Under the pieces are notes generated by a model. That model was not told the origin of the DNA and ran no database searches. It saw nothing but the letters and a program-made list of their open reading frames with translations. A DNA stretch of 64,000 nucleotides from Chryseobacterium nepalense (GTDB lineage Bacteria; Bacteroidota; Bacteroidia; Flavobacteriales; Weeksellaceae). Where the stretch lies: the NCBI RefSeq assembly GCF_023195755.1, contig NZ_CP096203.1, positions 2,728,001 to 2,792,000 on the forward strand. The letters are read 5' to 3'. The first letter of the stretch is position 1. Each line of letters starts with the position of its first letter. Positions 1 through 9,166 of this stretch are shown here, one piece after another. The translations under genes were made by a program, and so were the position numbers.

Positions 1-230
1 ATATCGGGTTTGGTGCAGCGATTATCGCAGCGGCTTTTGAAGAAGTAGATTCTACACCAATGGAAGGTTTTGTTCCGGAAGAAGTGGATAAAATTTTAAA
101 TCTACAGGAAAAAGGGTTAAAAAGCGTTCTCTTACTGCCTTTGGGATATAGAGATCCTTCGAACGACTGGCTGGTAAACCTTACCAAAATAAGAAAACCG
201 AAAGAAGATTTCGTTACAGAAATCAACTAA
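1..230 (+). CDS. Nitroreductase-like NAD(P)H oxidoreductase, C-terminal fragment
   Basis: The reading frame is open from position 3 to a TAA ending at 230, giving the last 75 residues of a protein whose start lies outside the window. The fragment contains MEGF, then a helix with LNLQEKGLKSVLLLPLGYRD, followed by NDW and a charged tail. This end is typical of NfsB-type flavin nitroreductases, which use NAD(P)H and FMN to reduce nitro compounds and quinones in the cytoplasm. It is followed by its own hairpin terminator, so it is not cotranscribed with the convergent haem genes. The family call rests on the C-terminus only; the FMN-binding N-terminal half cannot be checked. Confidence 0.65.
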   Translation, partial: IGFGAAIIAAAFEEVDSTPMEGFVPEEVDKILNLQEKGLKSVLLLPLGYRDPSNDWLVNLTKIRKPKEDFVTEIN

Positions 231-256
231 TTATTAATTATTTTACTCATAAAAAT

Positions 257-290
257 ACCCTTTCAATTGCTGAAAGGGTGTTTTATTTAT
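257..290 (+). terminator. Rho-independent terminator after nitroreductase
   Basis: A perfect 9-bp stem ACCCTTTCA/TGAAAGGGT (257-265 and 271-279) with a 5-nt loop is followed by TTTTATTTAT. It ends the plus-strand gene at 230. On the other strand it is also preceded by A-rich sequence and could serve hemE. Confidence 0.75.
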
Positions 291-353
291 TATTTGAATT
301 TCTCCGGAATAACACTGTAAAATCTGTGTTAATCAGTGAGAATCTGTGGGAGT

Positions 354-1391
354 TTAAAACTCAGCATTTGGTTTCCAATCCACCACCGCTCTGATAAACG
401 CTTCTGCATTTTCAACAGGAATGTTTGGTAAAATTCCGTGGCCTAAATTGGCAATATATCGGTCTTTCCCGAAACGGTTGATCATTTCAGTCACCATTTT
501 TTTGATTGTTTCAGGAGTTGAATGCAATCTTGCAGGATCAAAATTTCCCTGTAGCGTCATTGTGTGATTGGTTAACGTTCTTGCAAACTCAGGCTTAATC
601 GTCCAGTCAACGCCTAATGCGGAAACAGGAGACTGTACCATATCTTCCAGTGCAAACCAGCATCCTTTTCCGAAAACCACAACATGCGTCAGCGGACTTA
701 ATGCTTCAACGATCTGGTTAATATATTTCCATGAAAATTCCTGATAATCTGCCGGAGAAAGCATCCCGCCCCAGGAATCGAAAACCTGAACGGCAGACAC
801 TCCTTTTTCAACTTTTCTTTTCAGGTAAGCAATAGTAGTGTCTGTAATTTTTTGAAGTAACAAATGGGCTGCTTCCGGTTGTGTAAAACAGAAAGATTTG
901 GCAATATCAAAAGCTTTGCTTCCTTTTCCTTCCACACAGTAGCAAAGGATAGTCCAGGGAGAGCCTGCAAAACCGATCAACGGAATTTCATTATCTAATT
1001 TCTGTAAAGTCAGTTCAATAGCATCAAAAACATAGCCTAACGTATCATTCACATCAGGAACGGCAACATTCTGAACCTGTTCCATCGTTCTGATCGGCGT
1101 ATCAAGCCACGGACCTACTGATTCCTTCATTTTAAAATCGATTCCCATCGCCTGCGGAACCACCAAAATATCCGAAAACAAAATGGCTGCATCCAGCGGA
1201 AATCTTCGGATCGGCTGTACGGTGATTTCGGAAGCCAGCTCGGGAGTCTGACATCTTGTGAAGAAATCATATTTGTCGCGAAGGGCAATAAATTCCGGCA
1301 AATATCTTCCTGCCTGCCTCATCATCCATACAGGAGGTCTTTCTACGGTTTCTCCGCGAAGCGCTTTTAAATATAGGTCGTTTTTAATCAT
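354..1391 (-). CDS. hemE: Uroporphyrinogen decarboxylase
   Basis: HemE removes the four acetate carboxyls of uroporphyrinogen III to give coproporphyrinogen III in the cytoplasm. The 345-residue length is normal for the family. The N-terminal signature [16 protein letters not shown] is at about residues 18-33, with the substrate-binding Arg25 and Arg29, and the catalytic-site aspartate is in FSDILVVP at residue 74. The C-terminus keeps GNLGHGI-type residues ([15 protein letters not shown]). It is the last gene of a minus-strand haem operon hemA-hemC-hemD-hemE, about 40 bp after hemD. Nothing looks damaged. Confidence 0.97.
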   Translation of the reverse strand: MIKNDLYLKALRGETVERPPVWMMRQAGRYLPEFIALRDKYDFFTRCQTPELASEITVQPIRRFPLDAAILFSDILVVPQAMGIDFKMKESVGPWLDTPIRTMEQVQNVAVPDVNDTLGYVFDAIELTLQKLDNEIPLIGFAGSPWTILCYCVEGKGSKAFDIAKSFCFTQPEAAHLLLQKITDTTIAYLKRKVEKGVSAVQVFDSWGGMLSPADYQEFSWKYINQIVEALSPLTHVVVFGKGCWFALEDMVQSPVSALGVDWTIKPEFARTLTNHTMTLQGNFDPARLHSTPETIKKMVTEMINRFGKDRYIANLGHGILPNIPVENAEAFIRAVVDWKPNAEF

Positions 1392-1431
1392 AATCTATTA
1401 AATAAAATTGTCGGTAATGAACAATTGTATA

Positions 1432-2115
1432 TCAGTTTTTGTTTAAAATTTCTTTTCGTATCAGCTTAAAAAGAGATAAGAGAGTATTACCTTCAGCCGT
1501 TAAAACTGCTACTGAACTGTGTTTTCTGATTTCACGGGATGTGGTTTCACCAATGGATATCAGCGTTATATTTTCCAGTGAATTCTGCTTTGCAAAACTA
1601 CGAACTCCGCTCGGACTAAAAAATACGACAGCATGATATTTTTCAGTTATTACCGGATTAATTTCTTCGGTGTTATAAACGATAACTTTTTTGTATTTAA
1701 TATTTTGCAGCGGAAGATCATTGTCTAAAACACTTATGGCCAGGTTTCCGCAGAAGTGGAGAAAACGTTCATGCTGGCATTTTGCGGTAATAAATTTTGA
1801 AAGGGTATCTGCATTTTTCAGTACTTTGAAAGTTCCGAACCCGTATTTCCTTACCGCTTTTTTCGTCTTTTCCCCTACACAGTAAATCTTGTTGTAGTTT
1901 TTTGCAGTAAAATCTTCATCGGGTCTAAAGCCATTTCTGAAAAATGAATCCACGCCGTTTACACTGGTAAAAATGATTGAATAATCTTTCAGGTCAAAAG
2001 GATGAATTTGTACAGGAGTTGTTTTTATCACCTCAATACAATCAACCGCAATATCATCTCCTAATTCTTTGGATATAATCGTTCGGTCTATATTTTTGGT
2101 AAATAAGATTTTCAT
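1432..2115 (-). CDS. hemD: Uroporphyrinogen-III synthase (copy 1, in haem operon)
   Basis: HemD closes and inverts ring D of hydroxymethylbilane to make uroporphyrinogen III. The 227-residue protein shows the two-lobe pattern of this poorly conserved family: IIFTSVNGVDSFF near residue 48 and VVFFSPSGVRSF near residue 163, followed by ISIGETTSREI, the usual last-lobe glycine motif. Position between hemC and hemE supports the call strongly. A second HemD-like gene lies at 52063-52806, so the genome has two family members; this one, in the operon, is the better candidate for the biosynthetic enzyme. Confidence 0.9.
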   Translation of the reverse strand: MKILFTKNIDRTIISKELGDDIAVDCIEVIKTTPVQIHPFDLKDYSIIFTSVNGVDSFFRNGFRPDEDFTAKNYNKIYCVGEKTKKAVRKYGFGTFKVLKNADTLSKFITAKCQHERFLHFCGNLAISVLDNDLPLQNIKYKKVIVYNTEEINPVITEKYHAVVFFSPSGVRSFAKQNSLENITLISIGETTSREIRKHSSVAVLTAEGNTLLSLFKLIRKEILNKN

Positions 2116-2148
2116 TTTTTAGCTTTAAGCCTGAAGAATAATGGAATT

Positions 2149-3060
2149 TTAAATCTGATTTTTAATTTCTGCCATCAGTTCTTTTCCTCCGTTTTCCAAA
2201 ACAACTTTAGCGAAATTTTTTCCGAAGTTTTCTTCGTTGTTATACACGAAATTTTCATCGGTTGAAATACAATTTTTACCATCTAAAGAACAAAGTGCCG
2301 CTTTAAAACGGATCTGATCTTCAAAAATTTCGGCAAAAGCTCCGATGGGAGCCGTACAGCCACCTTCCAGTGTATTAAGAAAATTTCTTTCCATTTCCAC
2401 GCAGATTTGGGTGTTTGTATGATTGGTAAACCGTCTTACGATTTCGTTGATTTCTGTTTTGTCTGCATGACCCGCAACTGCAATTACCCCTTGTGAAGGA
2501 GCCGGGATTAAAAACGGAAGCATTTCATAATCGATGTCCATTTTCATTCTTTTAATTCCTGCCAAAGATAAAATGGTAGCATCAAAATCACCATCTTCCA
2601 GTTTCTGGAGTCTGGTCTGGATATTTCCACGGATGTCTGAAAATTCAGCATTAGGAAAATTTTTAAGCCAAAAAGCTCTTCTTCTCAAGCTGCTTGTTGC
2701 CAGTTTAAGCTCGTGAAGTTCCTTGTTTTTTGCAGATTCTTTACGGATCAGAACATCCTGAGGGAAATCCCTTTCCAGGTAAGATACGATCTCAAGATTT
2801 TGAGGAAGATTCGTGGGAACATCTTTTAAAGAATGTACAGCAATATCGATCTCATCGTTTAATAAGGCAACATCAAGGTCTCTTGTAAAAACGCCGGTAA
2901 TTCCCAGGGAATAAAGAGGCTGAGTAAGATTTTTGTCGCCGGATGATACAATAGGAACGATTTCCGTTAAATAATTATTGTTCTGAAGGTGTCTCGCAAC
3001 TTCTCTTGCCTGCCAAAGTGCCAATGCGGAATTCCTGGTTCCGATTCTAATGCTTTTCAT
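2149..3060 (-). CDS. hemC: Hydroxymethylbilane synthase (porphobilinogen deaminase)
   Basis: HemC polymerises four porphobilinogens on a dipyrromethane cofactor. The sequence has IRIGTRNSALALWQA at the N-terminus, HSLKDVP (the active-site Asp region), the RRR substrate-binding run and LEGGCTAPIG, whose cysteine carries the cofactor. I chose the ATG at 3060 because the protein then begins MKSIRIGTRNS, as usual for the family. An upstream in-frame ATG at 3084 would add eight polar residues and overlap hemA by 38 bp. With the chosen start the overlap with the hemA end is 14 bp, which suggests translational coupling. Confidence 0.95.
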   Translation of the reverse strand: MKSIRIGTRNSALALWQAREVARHLQNNNYLTEIVPIVSSGDKNLTQPLYSLGITGVFTRDLDVALLNDEIDIAVHSLKDVPTNLPQNLEIVSYLERDFPQDVLIRKESAKNKELHELKLATSSLRRRAFWLKNFPNAEFSDIRGNIQTRLQKLEDGDFDATILSLAGIKRMKMDIDYEMLPFLIPAPSQGVIAVAGHADKTEINEIVRRFTNHTNTQICVEMERNFLNTLEGGCTAPIGAFAEIFEDQIRFKAALCSLDGKNCISTDENFVYNNEENFGKNFAKVVLENGGKELMAEIKNQI

Positions 3061-4321
3061 TGAATTCGTTGTTTGGTTGTTCAACTAATATTTCGTGCAT
3101 TAATTTACTAATTTCTTCGGCTTTTAACGGATTATCGATGATATATTTTGCAAAGCGGTTGGTAATTTTCTGGATCATTTTATCAGAAAGTTCCATATCC
3201 GTGATGTTTATGTATTTATTTTTTTTGTAAAAATTATGCATTTCATTGCGTTCCATGTTCTTGAGAACGGCTTTGAAATGATGAATATTGGGAGCGAGCT
3301 TTCTCTTTTTTTCCCATTCAAGAAAATCTTTCATCAGTTCCTTGATAATTTTTTCAGCTTTCGGAATCTCTTTTTCCCTCTGCTGAATCGTCTGTTGGAT
3401 CTGCTTTGAAAGTTCATCAACATCAATCAGGGTTACATTTTTGTTTTCCGTAACGTCCTTATCCACATTATTCGGAATAGACAGATCGATGACCAGTGTT
3501 TCTTTTCCGTTTGGGAAATGAGATTTATTGACGATAGGATGTCTTGCGCCGGTTGCTACAATGAGAATGTCTGTTTGCTTCAGCTCCTGATCAAATTCAG
3601 TATAATCAATATGAGGAATGTGATATTTCTCTGAAATTTTTTCAGCAGTTTCCTGTGTTCTGTTGGCGATTTTTATTTTAGGCTGATATACGTGCTTTAC
3701 GAGATTCTCCACCGTATTCTGGCCTATTTCTCCTACTCCCAGAAGAAGAATGTTTTTTTCGGTAAGTCTTTTCTGGTTGTTAAGAATATAATGAACTGCC
3801 GCATATGATACGGAAGCCGCACCATTGGAAATTCCGGTTTCGTTTTTAATCCTTTTTGAAATCTGAATGGCTGCATTGATAGCCCTCTCAAGATAAGGAT
3901 TGGAATTCTGTCTTTCTTTTCTGAATCTGCTGTATGCTTTTTTAATCTGGCCGATAATTTCAAAATCACCGATGATCTGGCTTTCCAGTCCGGCCGCTAC
4001 TCTGAAAAGATGGGCCAAAGCTTCTTCTTTGGTAAGAATGTTGGCAAACTGAAGAAAATCCATCAGATTAACCCCGATTGTTTTACAATATTCTTCAGCA
4101 ACCAGCAGATAATTAGATGTGGTAGTATAAATTTCGGTTCTGTTACAGGTTGAGACAACAAAGGCGTCCCCTAAATTTTCATTATGAATCCGGGTGACAA
4201 AATTTTTAATATTTTCGTCAAAGAATGCAAATTTGCCTCTTGTTTCTACATCAGCTTTTTCATAGCTAATGGAAAGTACGGCAAAATTAGATGTCTGATG
4301 TATGTTGGAATACTGTAACAT
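3047..4321 (-). CDS. hemA: Glutamyl-tRNA reductase
   Basis: HemA reduces glutamyl-tRNA to glutamate-1-semialdehyde, the first step of C5-pathway haem synthesis. The 424-residue protein has the catalytic cysteine in VVSTCNRTEIY (Cys59), the substrate-recognition stretch GLESQIIGD near residue 111, the NADPH-binding loop GVGEIG at 195-200 and a C-terminal helical dimerisation domain. It is the first gene of the minus-strand operon that continues into hemC, hemD and hemE. A TAAATTTG promoter element lies only about 9 bp upstream of the ATG, so the transcript would have almost no leader. Confidence 0.97.
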   Translation of the reverse strand: MLQYSNIHQTSNFAVLSISYEKADVETRGKFAFFDENIKNFVTRIHNENLGDAFVVSTCNRTEIYTTTSNYLLVAEEYCKTIGVNLMDFLQFANILTKEEALAHLFRVAAGLESQIIGDFEIIGQIKKAYSRFRKERQNSNPYLERAINAAIQISKRIKNETGISNGAASVSYAAVHYILNNQKRLTEKNILLLGVGEIGQNTVENLVKHVYQPKIKIANRTQETAEKISEKYHIPHIDYTEFDQELKQTDILIVATGARHPIVNKSHFPNGKETLVIDLSIPNNVDKDVTENKNVTLIDVDELSKQIQQTIQQREKEIPKAEKIIKELMKDFLEWEKKRKLAPNIHHFKAVLKNMERNEMHNFYKKNKYINITDMELSDKMIQKITNRFAKYIIDNPLKAEEISKLMHEILVEQPNNEFNEKH

Positions 4322-4329
4322 AAGCGTGG

Positions 4330-4337
4330 CAAATTTA
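4330..4337 (-). promoter_or_regulatory. -7 promoter element of the hem operon
   Basis: The minus strand reads TAAATTTG (plus-strand CAAATTTA), a match to the Bacteroidota TANNTTTG element. It is 8 bp from the hemA ATG, which predicts a start of transcription about 3-5 nt before the codon. The same CGTAAATTTGC context occurs before glnN. No clear TTTG -33 element is visible. Confidence 0.6.
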
Positions 4338-4686
4338 CGTTTTTTTTGATAAAACGCTTTCTTATAATGTATATGATAATTATCGTAAAAAACTATTTTG
4401 GGATGATTCTAAATAATAGCAAAACATAATATTGGTTTCTGAAATTAATGGGAAATAAGATTTTAGAATTAAAAAAATCAAAATAATACGAATCAAATCA
4501 CATCTGTGTGCAATAAAAAAAATAGTTCAATTCCTGTGATGCCTTATTAGGCCTGTGTTATCTTAAATCTGGTTTAAATTAAAGTCTGTAAATACTTAAA
4601 GTAAAAGTTAATAAGTGATTATAAATTTTAATAAAATTTTAACCAAATTATCTGCATGTTAAATTTCTTTAGACGTCTTAAATTTA
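4338..4686. other. AT-rich intergenic region between divergent hemA and mreB
   Basis: Very AT-rich spacer between two divergent operons. I see no open frame with a credible start, no strong hairpin and no repeat shared with the rest of the window. It presumably holds the upstream parts of the hemA and mreB promoters. Confidence 0.5.
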
Positions 4687-4694
4687 TATCTTTG
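4687..4694 (+). promoter_or_regulatory. -7 promoter element of the mre operon
   Basis: TATCTTTG matches TANNTTTG and lies 29 bp before the mreB ATG. The -33 region holds only TTTAG-like sequence, so the upstream element is weak. Confidence 0.6.
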
Positions 4695-4723
4695 TAACTC
4701 TTTAAAAAATCAGAAGTAAAAGT

Positions 4724-5749
4724 ATGAGTTTATTCGATATGTTTACGCAAGAGATTGCGATAGACCTGGGTACCGCCAACACCCTTATCATCCATAATAA
4801 TAAAATTGTTATAGATCAGCCTTCGATTGTTGCTATTGAACGTTCAACAGGAAGACCGATTGCTGTCGGTGAACAGGCGAAACATATGCAGGGTAAGACT
4901 CATGAAGATATCAAAACAATCCGTCCGCTTAAAGACGGTGTAATTGCCGATTTCCATGCTTCTGAACACATGATTAAAGAATTTATCAAAAAAATTCCAG
5001 GAATTAAAGGTAAATTTATCCAGCCGGCTTTGAGAATCGTAATCTGTATTCCTTCAGGAATTACGGAAGTTGAAAAAAGAGCGGTAAGAGACTCTGCACA
5101 AAAAGTAAACGCAAAAGAAGTACGTCTGATTTATGAGCCAATGGCAGCTGCAATTGGAGTAGGAATTGATGTTCAGAAACCGGAAGGAAATATGATCATC
5201 GATATAGGCGGCGGTACTACGGAAATTGCAGTAGTTGCGCTGGGAGGTATTGTCTGCGACAAATCTGTGAAAATTGCTGGCGACGTATTTACCAATGACA
5301 TTGCATACTATTTAAGAACTCATCACAACCTTTACATCGGGGAAAGAACTGCGGAAAGAATTAAAATTGAAGTGGGTTCTGCCGTTGAGGACCTTGATGT
5401 TGATATCGAAGATATTCCGGTACAGGGTAGAGACCTGATTACAGGAAAACCTAAAGAAATCATGGTTGGCTACAAAGAGATCGCAAGAGCTTTAGACAAA
5501 TCCATCATCAGAATTGAAGATGCGGTAATGGAAACGCTTTCCCTTACTCCTCCGGAATTGGCTGCTGATATCTATAAAACAGGTATTTATCTTGCTGGTG
5601 GTGGCGCTTTATTGAGAGGTTTGGCGGACAGATTGCACAAAAAGACAGGTCTTCCTGTTTTCGTTGCAGAAGATCCGTTGAGAGCTGTAGTTCGCGGAAC
5701 AGGAATCGCACTTAAGAATATGGATAAATTCAATTTCTTAATAAAATAA
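4724..5749 (+). CDS. mreB: Rod shape-determining protein MreB
   Basis: MreB is the bacterial actin that forms membrane-associated filaments guiding lateral wall synthesis. The 341-residue protein begins with an amphipathic segment (MSLFDMF) followed by phosphate-binding loop 1 DLGTANT at 14-20, phosphate-binding loop 2 DIGGGTTEIAV near residue 160, the EPMAAAIG motif and the adenosine motif AGGGALLRG near the C-terminus. It heads the plus-strand operon mreB-mreC-mreD-mrdA-rodA, the complete elongasome core set, so the organism should be rod-shaped. Confidence 0.98.
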   Translation: MSLFDMFTQEIAIDLGTANTLIIHNNKIVIDQPSIVAIERSTGRPIAVGEQAKHMQGKTHEDIKTIRPLKDGVIADFHASEHMIKEFIKKIPGIKGKFIQPALRIVICIPSGITEVEKRAVRDSAQKVNAKEVRLIYEPMAAAIGVGIDVQKPEGNMIIDIGGGTTEIAVVALGGIVCDKSVKIAGDVFTNDIAYYLRTHHNLYIGERTAERIKIEVGSAVEDLDVDIEDIPVQGRDLITGKPKEIMVGYKEIARALDKSIIRIEDAVMETLSLTPPELAADIYKTGIYLAGGGALLRGLADRLHKKTGLPVFVAEDPLRAVVRGTGIALKNMDKFNFLIK

Positions 5750-5776
5750 TTCTAACTTTTTACGACATATATCTGA

Positions 5777-6631
5777 ATGGGATTTTTGCTGAGATTATTT
5801 TCGAAGAATGCACTTTTTGTTTTCTTTATATTTCTGCAAATTATTGCTCTTATTCTGATATTCTCTAAAAATGCCATGCAGAAATCCTGGATCGCAGGAC
5901 AGTCTGCTGCACTGAATTCCTGGGTTTCGGGATATATTGATGAAGGGGTTTCTTATCTGAAGCTTAAACAGATCAATGAAGACCTTGTTACGCAAAATAA
6001 AGCCTTAATGATGGAACTTTACGGAAAACAGGGCGCTAAAAATCCTCAGTTCAGGAAAGTTCATGATACGCTGGGAGGCGGACAGATCTATACATTTGTA
6101 GATGGTGAAATCGTTTTCAACAGTATCAACAGAAGAAATAATTATTTTACCATCAACAGGGGAAGAAGAGATGGCGTATTTCCGCAAATGGGAGTTATGG
6201 CTCCTAAAGGCATTGCAGGAATTGTGATCAACTCTACAGACAGCTATGCTTTAGTACAGTCGGTGTTGAGTGTAAATAAAATCAGAATCAATGCTGCTCT
6301 TAAAAATTCGGGGTATTTCGGAACGCTTACGTGGAACGGGGACAATTCCCGAGTGATGCATCTTGCTGATATTCCAAAATACGTAGCCCTGAAAATTGGT
6401 GATACTGTAGTAACCGATGGTAAATCAGCAATCTTTCCTAAAGGTGTAATGATTGGTACTGTAGCAGGATATTCCGTTGATAATAAAACAGGGTTTTGGG
6501 ATATTTCGGTTGAGCTGAGTGAGAAAATGGGAGCACTGAGTAAAGTTTATGTCGTTAAAAACCTTAAAAAAGCGGAAGTACAAAAAATTCAGGATACGAT
6601 GCAATCTGTAATAAAAAAGGAAGATGATTAG
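5777..6631 (+). CDS. mreC: Rod shape-determining protein MreC
   Basis: MreC is the periplasmic scaffold of the elongasome that links MreB to PBP2. The 284-residue protein has one N-terminal membrane segment (about residues 8-29, LFVFFIFLQIIALILIF), a short helical dimerisation region with QINEDLVTQNKALMMELYG near residue 60, and the two beta-barrel C-terminal region with FPQMGVMAPKGIAGIV and GDTVVTDGKSAIFPKGVMIG. It starts 27 bp after mreB and overlaps mreD by 8 bp, as expected of a tightly coupled operon. Confidence 0.95.
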   Translation: MGFLLRLFSKNALFVFFIFLQIIALILIFSKNAMQKSWIAGQSAALNSWVSGYIDEGVSYLKLKQINEDLVTQNKALMMELYGKQGAKNPQFRKVHDTLGGGQIYTFVDGEIVFNSINRRNNYFTINRGRRDGVFPQMGVMAPKGIAGIVINSTDSYALVQSVLSVNKIRINAALKNSGYFGTLTWNGDNSRVMHLADIPKYVALKIGDTVVTDGKSAIFPKGVMIGTVAGYSVDNKTGFWDISVELSEKMGALSKVYVVKNLKKAEVQKIQDTMQSVIKKEDD

Positions 6632-7130
6632 CAGAACTTTATTTACGGACATATTAATCATGATTTTCCTGGTTGCATTACAAATTTTTGTATTGAACAG
6701 GATTACCATTTTCGGGAAGTATACGCCGGTGCTTTATCCTGTATTTGTTATGTTTTATCCTTTTTTCAGAAATAAGTTCCAGTTTTTAGCATTGAGTTTT
6801 CTGATTGGACTGTCGGTTGACGCATTCCTCTATTCCTGGGGAATCAATGCTTTTGCGACAACCCTGATTGCCTATTTCAGGACATTGATTTTTAGAACTT
6901 CTACAGATACTTCTACAGATTTCTTCTCGTTTCAGTCCCTACAGTGGGCGCAGTTTTTGCTGTTTTTATTTACGAGCATCTTTTTGCATCAGCTTTTAGT
7001 ACAATATATAGAGTTTTTTAAGCTGAGCAGATTTTTTGAAATATTATTTAATGTATTGGTAACGAGTATAATTTCATTTATATTTATAGTTATCTACGCA
7101 TTAATATTTAAAATCAAACAAAAAGTTTGA
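6624..7130 (+). CDS. mreD: Rod shape-determining protein MreD
   Basis: A 168-residue integral membrane protein with about five hydrophobic segments and almost no soluble part. MreD proteins diverge strongly, so the call depends on size, topology and position between mreC and mrdA. The start overlaps mreC by 8 bp and the stop overlaps the TTG start of mrdA by 4 bp. It is thought to sit with MreC in the elongasome membrane complex. Confidence 0.88.
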   Translation: MISRTLFTDILIMIFLVALQIFVLNRITIFGKYTPVLYPVFVMFYPFFRNKFQFLALSFLIGLSVDAFLYSWGINAFATTLIAYFRTLIFRTSTDTSTDFFSFQSLQWAQFLLFLFTSIFLHQLLVQYIEFFKLSRFFEILFNVLVTSIISFIFIVIYALIFKIKQKV

Positions 7131-9166
7131 ACACACGTTATTTAAAAATCTTTTCCGTTCTTCTGATAATCGCTATGATTTTTATAGCGAGATTGGCTTA
7201 TTTACAGCTTTTTACCGATAGGTATGCGCTTAATGCCGCCAATACTTCCATTAAAATAGAATATGTCATCCCACAGCGTGGAGTTATTTTTGACAGGAAC
7301 GGGAAGATTATGGTGGGAAACCAGCCTGCCTATGAAATTTCTTTTACACAGGCTCTCATGAGACCTGATTTTGATACAATTGCCTTCTGTAATCTGATGA
7401 AAATTTCTAAAAACGATTTTATCAGAACCATTGATGCCATTAAGAAAGAAAAATATTATTCCAAACTGACGCCGATGACTTTCATGAAAAATCTCAGCAG
7501 GGAAGATATTGCGAGGGTTCAGGAGATTATATTTAAATATCCGGCATTTAGTATTGTGTCAAGGCCACAGCGCCAGTATGAGGTTTCAACTTCCGGAAAT
7601 CTTTTGGGATATACGAGTGAAGTAAACGAAAGAGAGATCAAAAAAGATTCTGCCTATTATCTGCCCGGAGATTTCATCGGTAAAACGGGAATTGAAAAGG
7701 CTTATGAAAAAGAATTGCGGGGGATTAAGGGAATGAAGTACATTCAGAAAGATATTAAGCTTCGTAATGTAGGACCTTACAAAAACGGATCTCTTGATAA
7801 AGATGTGGTTACCGGGAAAGATATCACCCTTACTATTGATTATGACCTCCAAAGAATTGCAGAGGAAATGATGGTCAACAAGCATGGTGCAATTGTGGCT
7901 ATTGATCCCAATAACGGCGAAGTTTTGGTGGCCGCAACAGGTCCTGATATTGATCCCAATCTATTTACAGGCCCAAATAAATCAAGGAATCTCTACGCTC
8001 TTTCAAAAGATACGATTTACGAAAATAAACCAACCTTTGACAGGTCACTTCAGGCTGCATATCCGCCGGGTTCTACCTTTAAATTGTTAACGGCTCTTGC
8101 GGCAATGCAGATGGGCGTAATGGATGAGAAGACAATTTTTCCCTGCGGTGGCGGGTTTTATTATAAAGGAAAAAGAATTAAAGGTCACGGCGGTGCAGAT
8201 CCTCTAATCCCTTCTATTCAGGTTTCGAGTAACTGTTTCTTTACATATGCTTTTATTGCGATCATTAAAAAATATCCCGGAAATCCTTCCAGAGGTGTTG
8301 ATGAGTGGAAAAAAATCATGAGCAGCTTTGGGGTAGGTGAATTTTTAAATAATGATTTTGCAGTAGGAGCCAGAGGTAGAATCCCTTCTGGTGATTTCTA
8401 TGAAAATAGATTTAAAGCCATTATGAAAGCCAGTGGTTCTAAAAGAACAGACTTTAAAAACTGGGACGAGATGTCCACCGGTGCCATCTACAACGGAATG
8501 GGACAGGGGGATGTACTGGTAACGCCGCTTCAGCTTGCCAATTATGTTTCTGCTATTGCCAATAAAGGATGGTATTATACTCCTCATATCGTTAAAGCAA
8601 TTGACGGAAAACCAAATCCTGATCCAAGATTCAAAAAGAAACATCAGACCTTAGTTGATAAAAAGCATTTTGATCCTGTATTAAGAGGTATGGAAGCTGT
8701 TGTTTTGAATGGCACGGCACGAGGCTTAAAATCAAGTGATTTTACCCAGCTTGCGAAAACAGGCACTGCGCAGGTGCCTCAGGGAAAGGACAATTCGATT
8801 TTTGTATTGATCGCTCCTGCAGATAAACCGAAGATTGTAGTAGCAGCCGTTATGGAACATGCAGGATTCGGAGCAACCTGGGCTGGTCCGGCAGCGACAA
8901 TTATTGCTGAAAAATATATTACAGGAGACATCAAACGTGAACACCTCTATAAGAAAATGGTGACCTCCAGTTTTATGCCTGAATACAAAAGACAATGGAT
9001 TGCCGATCTCAAGCGTAAAGGCCTTTACAAGCCAAGTGAGGATTCTATAAAGCAAAAAAGAATTCTGGACAGCTTAAAATTGATAAAGGAACAGAAGGCT
9101 AAAATGCAGAAAAAGGCAGAAGAGGAAAAAAAGAATGTAAATAAAACAAAACCGGCTAAGCAATGA
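7127..9166 (+). CDS. mrdA: Penicillin-binding protein 2 (elongasome transpeptidase)
   Basis: PBP2 crosslinks peptidoglycan during cell elongation together with RodA. The 679-residue protein has an N-terminal membrane anchor (residues 5-24), the dimerisation domain with PQRGVIFDRNGK, and a transpeptidase domain with the serine motif STFK (Ser316), SSN and KTGTAQ. The C-terminus carries an unusual Lys/Glu-rich tail of about 45 residues, probably disordered. The start is TTG at 7127, overlapping the mreD stop; no ATG gives the membrane anchor. It overlaps rodA by 4 bp (ATGA). Confidence 0.96.
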   Translation: MNTRYLKIFSVLLIIAMIFIARLAYLQLFTDRYALNAANTSIKIEYVIPQRGVIFDRNGKIMVGNQPAYEISFTQALMRPDFDTIAFCNLMKISKNDFIRTIDAIKKEKYYSKLTPMTFMKNLSREDIARVQEIIFKYPAFSIVSRPQRQYEVSTSGNLLGYTSEVNEREIKKDSAYYLPGDFIGKTGIEKAYEKELRGIKGMKYIQKDIKLRNVGPYKNGSLDKDVVTGKDITLTIDYDLQRIAEEMMVNKHGAIVAIDPNNGEVLVAATGPDIDPNLFTGPNKSRNLYALSKDTIYENKPTFDRSLQAAYPPGSTFKLLTALAAMQMGVMDEKTIFPCGGGFYYKGKRIKGHGGADPLIPSIQVSSNCFFTYAFIAIIKKYPGNPSRGVDEWKKIMSSFGVGEFLNNDFAVGARGRIPSGDFYENRFKAIMKASGSKRTDFKNWDEMSTGAIYNGMGQGDVLVTPLQLANYVSAIANKGWYYTPHIVKAIDGKPNPDPRFKKKHQTLVDKKHFDPVLRGMEAVVLNGTARGLKSSDFTQLAKTGTAQVPQGKDNSIFVLIAPADKPKIVVAAVMEHAGFGATWAGPAATIIAEKYITGDIKREHLYKKMVTSSFMPEYKRQWIADLKRKGLYKPSEDSIKQKRILDSLKLIKEQKAKMQKKAEEEKKNVNKTKPAKQ